A DNA stretch of 19,414 bases from Flavobacteriia bacterium (GCA_030626085.1 DAOUPQ010000008.1:1-19414); one strand, 5' to 3'; shown: positions 1 through 7,862, numbered from the stretch's first letter. Notes: generated by a model from the sequence alone, not told the origin. Made by a program: numbers and translations.

Positions 1-335
1 AAGGATTGACGAAAGAACAAAAAGAAATACAGTATTTCTTACAAAATATCCTCAATTATCGCAAATCAAGTGAAGCGATCCATAACGGAAAAACCATACA
101 TTTTTCTCCTATAGACGGTATTTATGTACTTTTTAGAACAATAAAGGATGAAGTTGTTGTACTCATAATCAATAAAAATAAACCTCCAATAAATCTAGAT
201 CTGAATAGATTTAAAGAAATTGGTTTAGACAATAAGAAATTAAAAAATGTTATTTCCGGAGATGAATTTATCTGGAAAGAGCGAATGAAATTGAATTCAA
301 GTGGAGTTACGATTCTTACTACTAAAGTTAAATAA
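1..335 (+). CDS. C-terminal end of a GH13 neopullulanase/cyclomaltodextrinase-type enzyme (partial, 5' end outside window)
   Basis: The reading frame is open to the left edge, so this is the tail of a longer gene; the TTG at position 6 is an internal Leu codon, not a start. About 110 residues are visible. They match the end of a GH13 catalytic domain (a helix with NYRKSSEAIHNGK, where such enzymes carry a W/YR-x-x-x-x-a-i-x-x-G segment) followed by the small all-beta C-terminal domain of Bacteroidota neopullulanases such as SusA (IYVLFR..., VVVLIINKN). The family cleaves maltodextrins or cyclodextrins in the periplasm. None of the catalytic motifs is inside the window. The stop codon lies 5 bp before the esterase start, indicating one operon. 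The domain assignment is by eye; the exact specificity (neopullulanase, cyclomaltodextrinase or maltogenic amylase) cannot be told. Confidence 0.8.
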   Translation, partial: GLTKEQKEIQYFLQNILNYRKSSEAIHNGKTIHFSPIDGIYVLFRTIKDEVVVLIINKNKPPINLDLNRFKEIGLDNKKLKNVISGDEFIWKERMKLNSSGVTILTTKVK

Positions 336-340
336 TAAAA

Positions 341-1468
341 ATGAAAATTAACCATTTATATATTTTTTTCCTTTTAATTACTTCAACTTTTTATGCACAA
401 GTTACTTTTGTAATAGATCATCTTTCTGAAAACACTCCAAAAAATAATTCCATTTATATTTCAGGGGATTTTGAAAACTGGACTGGCGGACAAGAAAAAT
501 ACAAATTAAAAAGTACTGATAATCTGTATCTTATTACAATTCCGAAAACTACCAAGACAATCCGTTTTAAATTTACCCAAGGAAATTGGGATACTGTAGA
601 ATCAGATAAAAATGGCAATAATATTGGCAATAGGAATTACAGTTTTAAAAAGAAAAATGATACAGTAAAACTGAGTATTCAAAATTGGTCAAATTCTTCA
701 TTGAAAGAATCCACTGCCTCTAAAAATGTATCTGTTTTAGCAGAAGATTTTTATATACCTCAGCTAAATAGAAAAAGAAAAATATGGCTATACCTTCCAC
801 CAGATTACCATACTTCTCAAAAAAGATATCCTGTTATTTACATGCATGATGGGCAAAATTTGTTTAATGAGAAAACTTCCTTTTCAGGTGAATGGCAGGC
901 AGATGAAACGCTGAATCAAATTTTTGAAGAAAAAGGCTTAGGTTTTATTGTTATTGGTCTCAATAATGGAGGTGATAAAAGAATAGACGAATATTCTCCC
1001 TGGATACATAAAAAACATGGCGGTAGTGAAGGTGATGCTTATATCGACTTTATTACAAAAGATCTAAAACCCTATGTGGATAAAAAATACAGAACCTTAT
1101 CTAATAAGGAGAATACTGCAATAATTGGGAGCTCAATGGGGGGATTGATCTCACATTATGCAGGATTAAAATACCCCAAAATCTATGGAAAAGTAGGGGT
1201 ATTTTCTCCTTCTTTTTGGTTTTCAAGATCAAGCTTTAAATATGCCAAAAATCATAGTAAGATCAGCAATACAAAAATGTATTTCCTCATTGGAGATCAG
1301 GAAGGTAAAAACGAAGTCAAGGATATGGAAAAAATGATAGACATTATGAAAAATAATGGTTTTCCTTATAATAATATCTCCCAAAAAGTAATACCAAACG
1401 GACAGCACAATGAAGCTATGTGGAGAAATCATTTTAAAGATGCTGTTTTATGGCTGTTTAAAAAATAA
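341..1468 (+). CDS. Secreted alpha/beta-hydrolase esterase with N-terminal starch-binding-like domain
   Basis: A 375-residue exported protein. Residues 1-20 are a signal peptide ending FYAQ. Residues ~21-115 form a beta-rich module with the features of CBM20/CBM48-type glucan-binding domains (IYISGDFENW, later FKFTQGNW). Residues ~130-375 are a putative-esterase (Esterase D/enterochelin-esterase-like) alpha/beta hydrolase: YPVIYMHDGQNLF is the typical first strand and oxyanion region, GSSMGG gives nucleophile Ser265, and GQHNE supplies the likely catalytic His356; the acid residue may be Asp319 but is unproven. It sits between GH13 genes, 5 bp after the first and 20-98 bp before the next, so it probably acts on starch or on an acylated glucan. 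The substrate is inferred from context only; deacylase or glucan-bound esterase are both possible. Confidence 0.8.
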   Translation: MKINHLYIFFLLITSTFYAQVTFVIDHLSENTPKNNSIYISGDFENWTGGQEKYKLKSTDNLYLITIPKTTKTIRFKFTQGNWDTVESDKNGNNIGNRNYSFKKKNDTVKLSIQNWSNSSLKESTASKNVSVLAEDFYIPQLNRKRKIWLYLPPDYHTSQKRYPVIYMHDGQNLFNEKTSFSGEWQADETLNQIFEEKGLGFIVIGLNNGGDKRIDEYSPWIHKKHGGSEGDAYIDFITKDLKPYVDKKYRTLSNKENTAIIGSSMGGLISHYAGLKYPKIYGKVGVFSPSFWFSRSSFKYAKNHSKISNTKMYFLIGDQEGKNEVKDMEKMIDIMKNNGFPYNNISQKVIPNGQHNEAMWRNHFKDAVLWLFKK

Positions 1469-1566
1469 AACTACTTAAATTAAAACATATGAGATTAAGA
1501 TCTTTACCATCAGAAATACAACTATTTAAAAGAAAAAATAGTTTACCCTATCTGCCAAAATCTTTA

Positions 1567-3246
1567 ATGAACTTATTGGTTAAATCATTTGTTTTTTCAT
1601 TTTCACTCTTATTATTATTGAGTTGCGATAAAGCTCTTAAAAAAGAAATTGTTGCGTTAAATACTTCTCAAGAAACTCCTTTTATTTGGGAAAATGCAAC
1701 TGTTTATTTTTTATTGACCGACCGTTTTAATAATGGAAATTCTCAAAATGATATCAATTTTGAACGTACAAAAAAGACAGCAAAATTAAGAGGATTTAAA
1801 GGTGGTGATATCAAAGGGATCACTAAAAAAATTGAAGAAGGATATTTTTCTGATCTGGGTGTTAACGCAATCTGGTTTACGCCTATTGTTGAACAGATCC
1901 ACGGAAGTGTTGATGAAGGAACCGGAAATACTTATGGTTTTCACGGATATTGGACTAAAGACTGGACAGTTTTAGACCCAAATTTTGGAACCGGGAAAGA
2001 GTTAAAAGAATTGGTTGAAAAAGCACATAAAAATGGAATTAGAATTATTTTAGATGCTGTGATCAATCATACAGGCCCTGTTACTGATATCGATCCGGTT
2101 TGGCCTGATAATTGGGTTCGTACCAAACCTCAATGTGATTATAAAAGCTATAAAGGTACTACTGCCTGTACACTTGTAAAAAACTTACCTGATATACTTA
2201 CTGAAAGTGATGAAGAAGTAGAAATTCCGGTAGCATTAGCCGAAAAATGGAAAGCGGAAGGACGATATGAGCAAGAAATGGAAGAATTGAATGCATTTTT
2301 TGAACGCACAGGATATCCTAAAACTCCACACCATTACATCATTAAATGGTTAACAGATTATATTACAGAATTTGGAATTGACGGTTATAGAGCTGATACG
2401 GTAAAACATCTTGAAGCATCTGTATGGGCAGAATTTAATGATCAATGTGATTTTGCTTTTTCGGAATGGAAAAAGAATAATCCTAATAAAGTTTTAGATA
2501 ACAATGGGTTTTACCTCGTTGGAGAAGTCTATGGCTATGGAATAAGCTCTGAAAATATCTATGATTTTGGCGATAAAAAAGTGGATTATTTTAAAAATGG
2601 TTTTAATAGTTTGATCAATTTTGAATTCAAATATGATGCACAAAAAGAATGTGAATTCATCTTTTCAAAATATAATGAAAAACTCCAGGGTGGATTGAGC
2701 AATTATGGCGTTTTAAATTATTTATCTTCACATGATGATGGAGATCCTTTTGACAAAGAAAGAACAAAAAGCTATGAATCTGCCATTAAACTATTGTTGT
2801 CTCCGGGCGCTGCGCAAATTTATTACGGCGATGAATCTGCCAGATCATTGATCATTGAAGGAACAGAAGGTGACGCAACTTTACGCTCATTTATGAATTG
2901 GAATGAAATTAATTCTGATAAAAAAATACAGGATATATTATTACACTGGCAAAAGATTGGTCGGTTTAGAAATAATCATCCTGCTGTTGGTGCAGGGGTT
3001 CATAAAATGATCTCCAAATCGCCCTATATTTTTAGCAGAACATATACCAAAGATCGTTTCAATGATAAAATTATTGTTGGTTTACATCTTCCAAAAGGAG
3101 AAAAAGAAATTGATGTTGCTTCCATTTTTAAAAATGATACTGAATTGATCGATGCTTATTCCGGTGAAAAATATAAAGTTTCAAATGGAAAAGTAAATTT
3201 AACAACCAGTTTTAAAATTGTTTTATTAGAAGAAAAGAATCCATAA
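1567..3246 (+). CDS. GH13 alpha-amylase-family lipoprotein (MalS-like)
   Basis: An alpha-glucan hydrolase of glycoside hydrolase family 13. The chosen start at 1567 gives a short lipoprotein signal ending LLLLLSC (Cys20). The frame stays open to an upstream ATG at 1489, which would add 26 polar residues before the signal and seems less likely, although its upstream sequence is more A-rich. Numbered from 1489, all four GH13 motifs are present: I DAVINH (Asp189, His194), II GYRADTVKH (nucleophile Asp303), III LVGEVYG (acid/base Glu346), IV SSHDD (Asp416). Early sequence (VYFLLTDRF, then GFHGYWTKDW) resembles the periplasmic alpha-amylase MalS (GH13 subfamily 19). It is expected to be membrane-anchored, facing the periplasm or cell surface. 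It is separated from the next GH13 gene by one base, so they are co-translated from one operon. The subfamily assignment is from memory of motifs, not a search. Confidence 0.9.
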   Translation: MNLLVKSFVFSFSLLLLLSCDKALKKEIVALNTSQETPFIWENATVYFLLTDRFNNGNSQNDINFERTKKTAKLRGFKGGDIKGITKKIEEGYFSDLGVNAIWFTPIVEQIHGSVDEGTGNTYGFHGYWTKDWTVLDPNFGTGKELKELVEKAHKNGIRIILDAVINHTGPVTDIDPVWPDNWVRTKPQCDYKSYKGTTACTLVKNLPDILTESDEEVEIPVALAEKWKAEGRYEQEMEELNAFFERTGYPKTPHHYIIKWLTDYITEFGIDGYRADTVKHLEASVWAEFNDQCDFAFSEWKKNNPNKVLDNNGFYLVGEVYGYGISSENIYDFGDKKVDYFKNGFNSLINFEFKYDAQKECEFIFSKYNEKLQGGLSNYGVLNYLSSHDDGDPFDKERTKSYESAIKLLLSPGAAQIYYGDESARSLIIEGTEGDATLRSFMNWNEINSDKKIQDILLHWQKIGRFRNNHPAVGAGVHKMISKSPYIFSRTYTKDRFNDKIIVGLHLPKGEKEIDVASIFKNDTELIDAYSGEKYKVSNGKVNLTTSFKIVLLEEKNP

Positions 3247-3247
3247 A

Positions 3248-5122
3248 ATGAAAATAAAAAATTACAGTATTTTAATAGGAATTATTATAGTATTTTCGAG
3301 TTGTACAACTAAAAGTGAAACACCTGTTATGCAAAAACAAAAAAAAGAACATAAAAAAGTAGTTTATCAGGTTTTTACCAGGTTATTTGGCAATGAAAAT
3401 TCTACCAATAAACCTTGGGGAACTATCGAAGAAAATGGTGTTGGGAAATTTAATGATTTTACAGATATAGCCCTTCGGAAAATCAAAGATCTGGGAATTA
3501 CGCATATCTGGTACACCGGGGTTTTGCACCATGCAATGGTAACTGATTATACTAAATATGGGATTACAAATGATGATCCTGATGTGGTTAAAGGTCGTGC
3601 AGGTTCACCTTATGCTGTTAAAGATTATTACAGTGTTGATCCTGATATGGCAGTAGATCCTGCCAAACGTATGGAAGAATTTATGGCTTTAATTCAACGG
3701 ACTCATAAAAACGGATTAAAAGTAATTATCGATATCGGTCCCAATCATGTTGCCAGAAAATACGAAGGCACCAATAATCCGGAAGGCGTAAATGATTTTG
3801 GTGCGAATGATAATAAAAATGTAGAATATGATAAAAATAATAACTTTTATTATATCGTTGGTGAAAGTTTTAAAGTCCCTGTTTGGAAAAATGGATATCA
3901 ACCCTTAGGCGGTGAAAAATATGATTTAGCAGATGGAAAATTTGAAGAGAACCCTGCAAAATGGACAGGTAATGGGTCGCGTTTAGCTCAACCTGACGCT
4001 AATGATTGGTATGAAACTGTTAAAATAAATTACGGAATTAAACCTGATGGATCTAAAGATTTTGAAGAAATTCCTAAAGATTTTGAAAATAAAGATTACA
4101 AAGAGCATTTTGCTTTTTGGGAAGGAAAGGATATACCTGATTCATGGAAAAAATTTAAAGACATTGCTTTATTCTGGATATCAAAGGGAGTTGATGGTTT
4201 TAGATATGATATGGCAGAAATGGTACCGGTAGAATTTTGGAGTTATATGAATTCTTCAATTAAAATGAAAAATCCAGAGGCATTCCTTTTAGCTGAAGTT
4301 TATAACCCTGATCTTTATCGACCTTATATTCACCTCGGCAAAATGGATTACCTCTATGATAAAGTAGCATTTTATGATTCAATTAAACATATCGTAAAAG
4401 GTTATGGCTGGACAGATCATATTCCGAAAGTACAAGATGAAATGGCTGATATTGAGCACCAAATGCTTCATTTTTTAGATAATCATGATGAACAACGCCT
4501 TGCCAGTCCTGATTTTGCCGGTTTTGCTGAAAATGGAAAACCCTCAATGGTAGTTTCTGCAACTATTAGTACTTCTCCTACAATGATCTATTTCGGACAA
4601 GAAGTTGGTGAACCGGGAGCTGAAAATGCCGGTTTTGGATCACCTACACGAACATCTATTTTTGATTATATCGGTGTGCCACATCATCAACGATGGATGA
4701 ATCATAAAAAGTTTGATGGTGGCTTATTATCTAAAAGTGAAAAAGAACTTCGCAATTTTTATAAGCGTTTGTTGAATTTCACCATTAATAGCAGTGCACT
4801 AATGGGAGATTATAAAGAGATCCATTACTATAATAAAGAGTATACAGAAAATTACAATCATCGTGTTTTTTCATTCGTGCGCTGGTTAGAGGAAGAAAAA
4901 CTAATTATTATTTCAAACTTTGATACTGATAAAACTTATGAATTTGATTTAAAATTACCTGATTCTATAACCAAAATTTGGAATCTTAATAACAAAAAAT
5001 ACCAACTTACAGATCAATTATACGGTGAGTTAACAATCAACTTAAATATTGAAAATGGTATAGGTAATATGAAAATCAAACTTAAACCTTTAGAATCTTT
5101 AATCTTAAAAATTATTCATTAA
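3248..5122 (+). CDS. GH13 alpha-amylase-family lipoprotein
   Basis: The second full GH13 enzyme, 624 residues, starting one base after the preceding stop. A lipobox VFSSC (Cys19) marks it as a lipoprotein. Motif I is DIGPNH (Asp162, His167), II GFRYDMAEM (nucleophile Asp321), III LLAEVYNP (Glu350), IV FLDNHDE (Asp414), so the catalytic triad is complete. Motif I has a Gly-Pro pair (DIGPNH) instead of the common DxVxNH, and motif II ends AEM where many alpha-amylases have KH/EH, so specificity probably differs from its neighbour. A long insert (about residues 170-300) lies between motifs I and II, and the C-terminal ~100 residues are a beta domain. It is the last gene of the operon: a convergent gene follows after 100 bp. 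Exact subfamily not recognised. Confidence 0.9.
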   Translation: MKIKNYSILIGIIIVFSSCTTKSETPVMQKQKKEHKKVVYQVFTRLFGNENSTNKPWGTIEENGVGKFNDFTDIALRKIKDLGITHIWYTGVLHHAMVTDYTKYGITNDDPDVVKGRAGSPYAVKDYYSVDPDMAVDPAKRMEEFMALIQRTHKNGLKVIIDIGPNHVARKYEGTNNPEGVNDFGANDNKNVEYDKNNNFYYIVGESFKVPVWKNGYQPLGGEKYDLADGKFEENPAKWTGNGSRLAQPDANDWYETVKINYGIKPDGSKDFEEIPKDFENKDYKEHFAFWEGKDIPDSWKKFKDIALFWISKGVDGFRYDMAEMVPVEFWSYMNSSIKMKNPEAFLLAEVYNPDLYRPYIHLGKMDYLYDKVAFYDSIKHIVKGYGWTDHIPKVQDEMADIEHQMLHFLDNHDEQRLASPDFAGFAENGKPSMVVSATISTSPTMIYFGQEVGEPGAENAGFGSPTRTSIFDYIGVPHHQRWMNHKKFDGGLLSKSEKELRNFYKRLLNFTINSSALMGDYKEIHYYNKEYTENYNHRVFSFVRWLEEEKLIIISNFDTDKTYEFDLKLPDSITKIWNLNNKKYQLTDQLYGELTINLNIENGIGNMKIKLKPLESLILKIIH

Positions 5123-5147
5123 GAATTATGGCCATTTTTCTATCAAC

Positions 5148-5182
5148 GAGTCATACCCCGAACTCCTGTTAGAACATGACTC
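5148..5182. terminator. Weak inverted repeat between convergent genes (possible terminator)
   Basis: GAGTCAT (5148-5154) and ATGACTC (5176-5182) form a perfect 7-bp inverted repeat with a 21-nt loop, lying between the convergent stops of the GH13 gene (+) and the unknown lipoprotein (-). There is no clean T-run on either side and the loop is long, so a terminator role is only suggested by the position. Confidence 0.25.
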
Positions 5183-5222
5183 ATTTGTAGATTAATTTAT
5201 TAATAATTGATCAGGTTAAAAT

Positions 5223-5858
5223 TTATTTTTCAACTTTATATAATTCAAAAGAAAATTCAAATCTGATAGGACCTCCTATTAGCTCAGTTAATCTAGGTGG
5301 TTTGTAGAAAGGCACTCCATTACCAAACTTTTCTTGTTTTGCCATAAAGTGGGTTTCAGCATGAAAATATTTTCCGTCAAAAGATCCTTTATAATCATTT
5401 GTGCCTTCATTTATACCTGGTCCACCATAAGGTATACATCCTGTAAGATATTCAAATTTTTTTAAATGAACACCTTCTGGATCAGGCCATGAAAAAGAGA
5501 GATGTCCACTAGGGGTCATTTTTACTTGCCAAGTTAGCCTCCTTACTTTTTGAGGATTCAAAGCAAATGTTTCTATTGTTTCAAGAATATAATTCTGACC
5601 ATTAACATGTGTAAGAATTGCATCACAATAAAAGAAATTTTCATCTCCACTAACAATCACTCTATGTTCTTTTAAAGCATACGATGTAAAATGAGTCATT
5701 CCTTCTAAAAAAATAGGATATTCCACAGTCACTTTTTTATTCAATTCGGTATTAAAATGATCTAAAGTTACCGGATCATCTTGAGTACAAGCAAAAGCAA
5801 AGAACATTAGCAGCAAAAGGCTATACATTTTTACAAATAAATTTTTTAAAGATTTCAT
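5223..5858 (-). CDS. Lipoprotein of unknown function under tandem CRP/FNR-like operators
   Basis: A 211-residue protein with a signal peptide and lipobox FAFAC (Cys24), so predicted to be anchored in the outer or inner membrane. The mature part has no motif I recognise; it is rich in aromatic residues and beta-strand-like stretches. It is monocistronic: its promoter carries two TGA-N6-TCA operators and a TAnnTTTG box, placing the predicted transcript start at about 5896, 38 nt before the ATG. This puts it in the same predicted regulon as the Hsp20 operon and the small RNA further along. The role is unknown; a cell-envelope stress or low-oxygen function is inference from its promoter only. Confidence 0.75.
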   Translation of the reverse strand: MKSLKNLFVKMYSLLLLMFFAFACTQDDPVTLDHFNTELNKKVTVEYPIFLEGMTHFTSYALKEHRVIVSGDENFFYCDAILTHVNGQNYILETIETFALNPQKVRRLTWQVKMTPSGHLSFSWPDPEGVHLKKFEYLTGCIPYGGPGINEGTNDYKGSFDGKYFHAETHFMAKQEKFGNGVPFYKPPRLTELIGGPIRFEFSFELYKVEK

Positions 5859-5895
5859 AATTTATAATTTTAAATGAATACTGGATTTTAATCAA

Positions 5896-5965
5896 TAGAT
5901 CAAAATTATACCACCCTTTTACACAAAACAATGACCCTAGTCAGCGAAAAAGATGATTCTCGTCA
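5896..5965 (-). promoter_or_regulatory. Promoter A: tandem CRP/FNR-like operators upstream of the unknown lipoprotein
   Basis: Read on the minus strand. The -7 box TAATTTTG occupies 5908-5901. The inner operator TGACTAGGGTCA is at 5932-5943 (centre 5937.5) and the outer operator TGACGAGAATCA is at 5954-5965 (centre 5959.5). The centres are 22 bp apart, about two helical turns, and the inner centre is 36.5 bp from the G of the -7 box. If transcription starts about 5 bp beyond that G, the inner site is centred near -41.5, the class II activator position known for CRP and FNR. No TTG -33 box is evident, fitting an activator-dependent promoter. The same geometry recurs in promoters B and C. Confidence 0.7.
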
Positions 5966-6073
5966 CCCTTCTTCTATTTAAAACATTATCTTTCTGTGAT
6001 ATTTTACAATTAGAATTATATCAAATTACAAACTCATCTCTTTTATCACTTCTCAAATTCTTAAAAATTGAAC

Positions 6074-6123
6074 AGAAAAAACAAATAAGCGCATATTTAA
6101 AAATAATATTTTAAACATGCGCT
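6074..6123 (-). terminator. Intrinsic terminator of the PepSY-like/Hsp20/coiled-coil operon
   Basis: On the minus strand AGCGCAT (6123-6117) pairs with ATGCGCT (6094-6088), and inside it, after one mismatch, TTTAAAA pairs with TTTTAAA (6115-6109 and 6102-6096) around a 6-nt loop. The stem is followed by a T-rich run read from plus-strand A's at 6086-6074. It lies ~60 nt beyond the stop of the coiled-coil gene. A long stem with a GC-rich base and a U-rich tail is the standard Rho-independent form. Confidence 0.7.
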
Positions 6124-6180
6124 CACCAAATTAATATGAAGGGAATTTTAAAGGAAAAATATTTTTCTATGAAAATTTTA

Positions 6181-6624
6181 TTACTCTTTTATCAATAATT
6201 TTTGCTTTTGGACTTTCATAATGTCTTTTATAATCTTAAAAATTTTCTTTTTACAATATTTAAATTTTAAGACATAGGTGTCAAAGTCCTTTTCAATTTG
6301 TTTGTGTTCTTTTTTAAACTCTTTTTTACCTTTAAGTTGTAAACTTTCGATCAATGTAGCCAGATGTTTGTTGTGAGTTTGAATAGTATCAAACGTTGAA
6401 TTTCCAATATTTTCAACTTCTTTTAATTTATTGATTAATTTTCTGGCAGCATCATAATATTTCTCAGTACTAAGATCTAAAAAATGTGAACTCAACAAAT
6501 GTTCTAAGAATTTTTGTTCATCCTGCATAAATTCTAATTCTGTCAACCATCCTGATGATTGTTTATTTAACTTATACAATTTTCTTCTCGTTTTATCTTT
6601 TTCTAAAATTTGCTTAGATTTCAT
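6181..6624 (-). CDS. Basic coiled-coil protein of unknown function
   Basis: A 147-residue, Lys-rich, almost entirely helical protein with no signal peptide and no transmembrane segment. Charged heptad-like stretches (for example around residues 60-110 and 120-145) suggest a helical bundle or coiled coil. No family motif is recognised. It lies 52 bp downstream of the Hsp20 gene on the same strand, with a short GC-rich hairpin in the gap, and is followed by a strong terminator, so it is most likely the last, possibly attenuated, gene of the Hsp20 operon. A cytoplasmic stress-related role is guilt by association only. Confidence 0.65.
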   Translation of the reverse strand: MKSKQILEKDKTRRKLYKLNKQSSGWLTELEFMQDEQKFLEHLLSSHFLDLSTEKYYDAARKLINKLKEVENIGNSTFDTIQTHNKHLATLIESLQLKGKKEFKKEHKQIEKDFDTYVLKFKYCKKKIFKIIKDIMKVQKQKLLIKE

Positions 6625-6648
6625 AGGAATATTTGTTTAAGTTAAAAC

Positions 6649-6666
6649 AGGGAGTTAAAACTCCCT
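6649..6666 (-). terminator. Short GC-rich hairpin between the Hsp20 and coiled-coil genes (attenuator-like)
   Basis: AGGGAGTT (6649-6656) and AACTCCCT (6659-6666) make a perfect inverted repeat; realistically a 6-bp stem with a TTAAAA-type loop. It starts 10 bp after the Hsp20 stop. On the minus strand it is followed by GTTTTAAC, only a weak U-tract, so partial termination or mRNA 3'-end protection is more likely than full termination. Confidence 0.5.
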
Positions 6667-6676
6667 ATTTTAAAGG

Positions 6677-7120
6677 TTAAGAAATTTCAATGATTTTTTT
6701 GTGTTTAATCACATTTTCCGGAAGTTTATTCAAAATTAACTTTAATATACCATGCTTATATGTAGCATCAATATTATCATCTTCATTAACAGTTTCAGGT
6801 AATGTTAAAGTACGCTCAAATGAATTGAATCGAAACTCTCTTCGTGTGTAATTATCTTCTTCTTTTTCAATTTCCTCCTTTTTTTCTGCAGAAAGATGAA
6901 GAACTCCATTTTCAATAGAAATATTAAAATCTTTTTTTGAAAAACCGGGAGCTACAATTTCAATATCAAAGTTTTTGTCGTTTTCTTTGATGTTCATTTC
7001 TGGAACCCATTTATTTTCCATAAAAAAATCATTGGTAAGTAACCTGTCTGAACCGAGTAAATCAGTAAACATTGTATCATACCAAGGCAAACGTTGTTTT
7101 TTAAATTTTACTAAAGTCAT
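6677..7120 (-). CDS. Small heat shock protein, Hsp20/alpha-crystallin family
   Basis: An ATP-independent holdase chaperone of 147 residues, the usual family length. The N-terminal arm (1-40) contains PWYDTMF, typical of class A bacterial sHSPs. The alpha-crystallin domain spans about 41-132 with FDIEIVAPGFSKKDF, then NGVLHLSAEK, RREFRFNSFERTLTLPE, and the signature A-x4-G-(I/V)-L as AxxxxGIL (Ala119, Gly124-Leu126). A C-terminal I-x-I anchor is present (IEI, 144-146), needed for oligomer assembly. It follows the secreted PepSY-like gene by 24 bp with no promoter between, so it is expected to be expressed from promoter B under the tandem operators rather than from a heat-shock promoter. Family assignment is firm; regulation is inferred. 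Confidence 0.95.
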   Translation of the reverse strand: MTLVKFKKQRLPWYDTMFTDLLGSDRLLTNDFFMENKWVPEMNIKENDKNFDIEIVAPGFSKKDFNISIENGVLHLSAEKKEEIEKEEDNYTRREFRFNSFERTLTLPETVNEDDNIDATYKHGILKLILNKLPENVIKHKKIIEIS

Positions 7121-7144
7121 GACTATAAATTTTTAAATTAATAA

Positions 7145-7654
7145 TTATTTTATAAAATTCCCATTTTCATCAGTTTTCACCTTCAATCTTTTATCACCAT
7201 TTTCTAAAGTTAGCTTATAGATTTTTTTTACGCCTTTATCTTTGTGATAATTAACTTTATACACATCTTCAAATACCACCCATCCAGGAAACCTTTTCGC
7301 TACTGATTTCGCTACGGATCTGGGTATTTTTATATTTTTAAACTTTTCGATGGTTCGTAAAATATTTCCATCTTTATCGTATGCAGCAACTATTTTTCCT
7401 TCAGGAATATAAAAGGATACTTTATAATAATCCCATTCATCCTGATACAACTCTGATTCTTTTAAATTAAAATCTGCAACTTTGCGTTCAAGCATTTTAA
7501 CAGGTTCTGCTGCATCACGAGTGCCTGCCTCAGTCAAATACTTATAATTTGTTGCATATACTACAACTTCATCCAACATACCATCATTGATAACCTGCGC
7601 AAATGATTGTAGTGTAAATCCAATTACTAATAAACCTAAAGTTAATTTTTTCAT
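7145..7654 (-). CDS. Secreted PepSY-like/BLIP-fold-like protein of unknown function
   Basis: A 169-residue exported protein. Residues 1-20 are a signal peptide ending SFAQ. The mature part has two similar alpha/beta-type halves: one around VSFYIPEGKIVAAYDKDGN and one around VAKRFPGWVVFEDVYKVNY...YKLTLENGDKRLKVKTDENG. The second half has the A(V)xxxFPG-x5-(D/V)-x-Y...(Y)-x-V/L-x2-(E/D)NG layout of PepSY-like (BLIP-superfamily) periplasmic domains. From memory, close relatives in flavobacteria have been labelled nicotinate-nucleotide adenylyltransferase; no nucleotidyltransferase motif (HxGH, ISSTxxR) is present, so that label would be wrong here. It is the first gene of the operon with Hsp20, starting ~31 nt after the predicted start site of promoter B. 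Confidence 0.75.
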   Translation of the reverse strand: MKKLTLGLLVIGFTLQSFAQVINDGMLDEVVVYATNYKYLTEAGTRDAAEPVKMLERKVADFNLKESELYQDEWDYYKVSFYIPEGKIVAAYDKDGNILRTIEKFKNIKIPRSVAKSVAKRFPGWVVFEDVYKVNYHKDKGVKKIYKLTLENGDKRLKVKTDENGNFIK

Positions 7655-7684
7655 GATATCATTTTAAATTTAATATTTATTTAA

Positions 7685-7754
7685 CTCATCAAAATTAATT
7701 TTAACAAAATTAAGAAGCAATGACGCTCGTCATCAAAAACAATGATTCTCATCA
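7685..7754 (-). promoter_or_regulatory. Promoter B: tandem CRP/FNR-like operators upstream of the Hsp20 operon
   Basis: Minus strand: -7 box TAATTTTG at 7697-7690; inner operator TGACGAGCGTCA at 7721-7732 (centre 7726.5), a near-perfect palindrome; outer operator TGATGAGAATCA at 7743-7754 (centre 7748.5). Spacings are 22 bp between operators and 36.5 bp from the inner centre to the G of the -7 box, identical to promoters A and C. The predicted start is near 7685. A second TAnnTTTG match lies closer (7712-7705, 21.5 bp from the inner centre) but has no counterpart in promoter A. Confidence 0.75.
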
Positions 7755-7828
7755 GTATTTTTTAAAATAAAGAATCTGAATATTTATAATTATCAATTCA
7801 AAAATATTTAGTTGTAAAATAATAGCAC

Positions 7829-7862
7829 AAAAAAAAGAACAGAAAGCCTTCGCTTTCTGTTC
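7829..7862 (-). terminator. Strong intrinsic terminator of the candidate small RNA
   Basis: On the minus strand an uninterrupted 11-bp stem, GAACAGAAAGC with GCTTTCTGTTC, closed by a GAAG tetraloop, is followed immediately by eight T's (plus-strand A's at 7836-7829). It is the clearest terminator in the window and has no protein-coding gene directly upstream of it, which is the main reason to propose a non-coding transcript. Confidence 0.9.

Noticed and set aside
789..797. Nine-base complementarity between the purine loop of the small RNA and the esterase mRNA
   Set aside because: It lies inside the coding region, far from the start codon, and a 9-base match is expected fairly often by chance in a window of this size.
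7705..7712. Second TAnnTTTG match nearer to the operators of promoter B (a similar one at 8068-8075 in promoter C)
   Set aside because: The 21.5-bp spacing would put the inner operator over the promoter core and has no counterpart in promoter A, whereas the 36.5-bp spacing is shared by all three.
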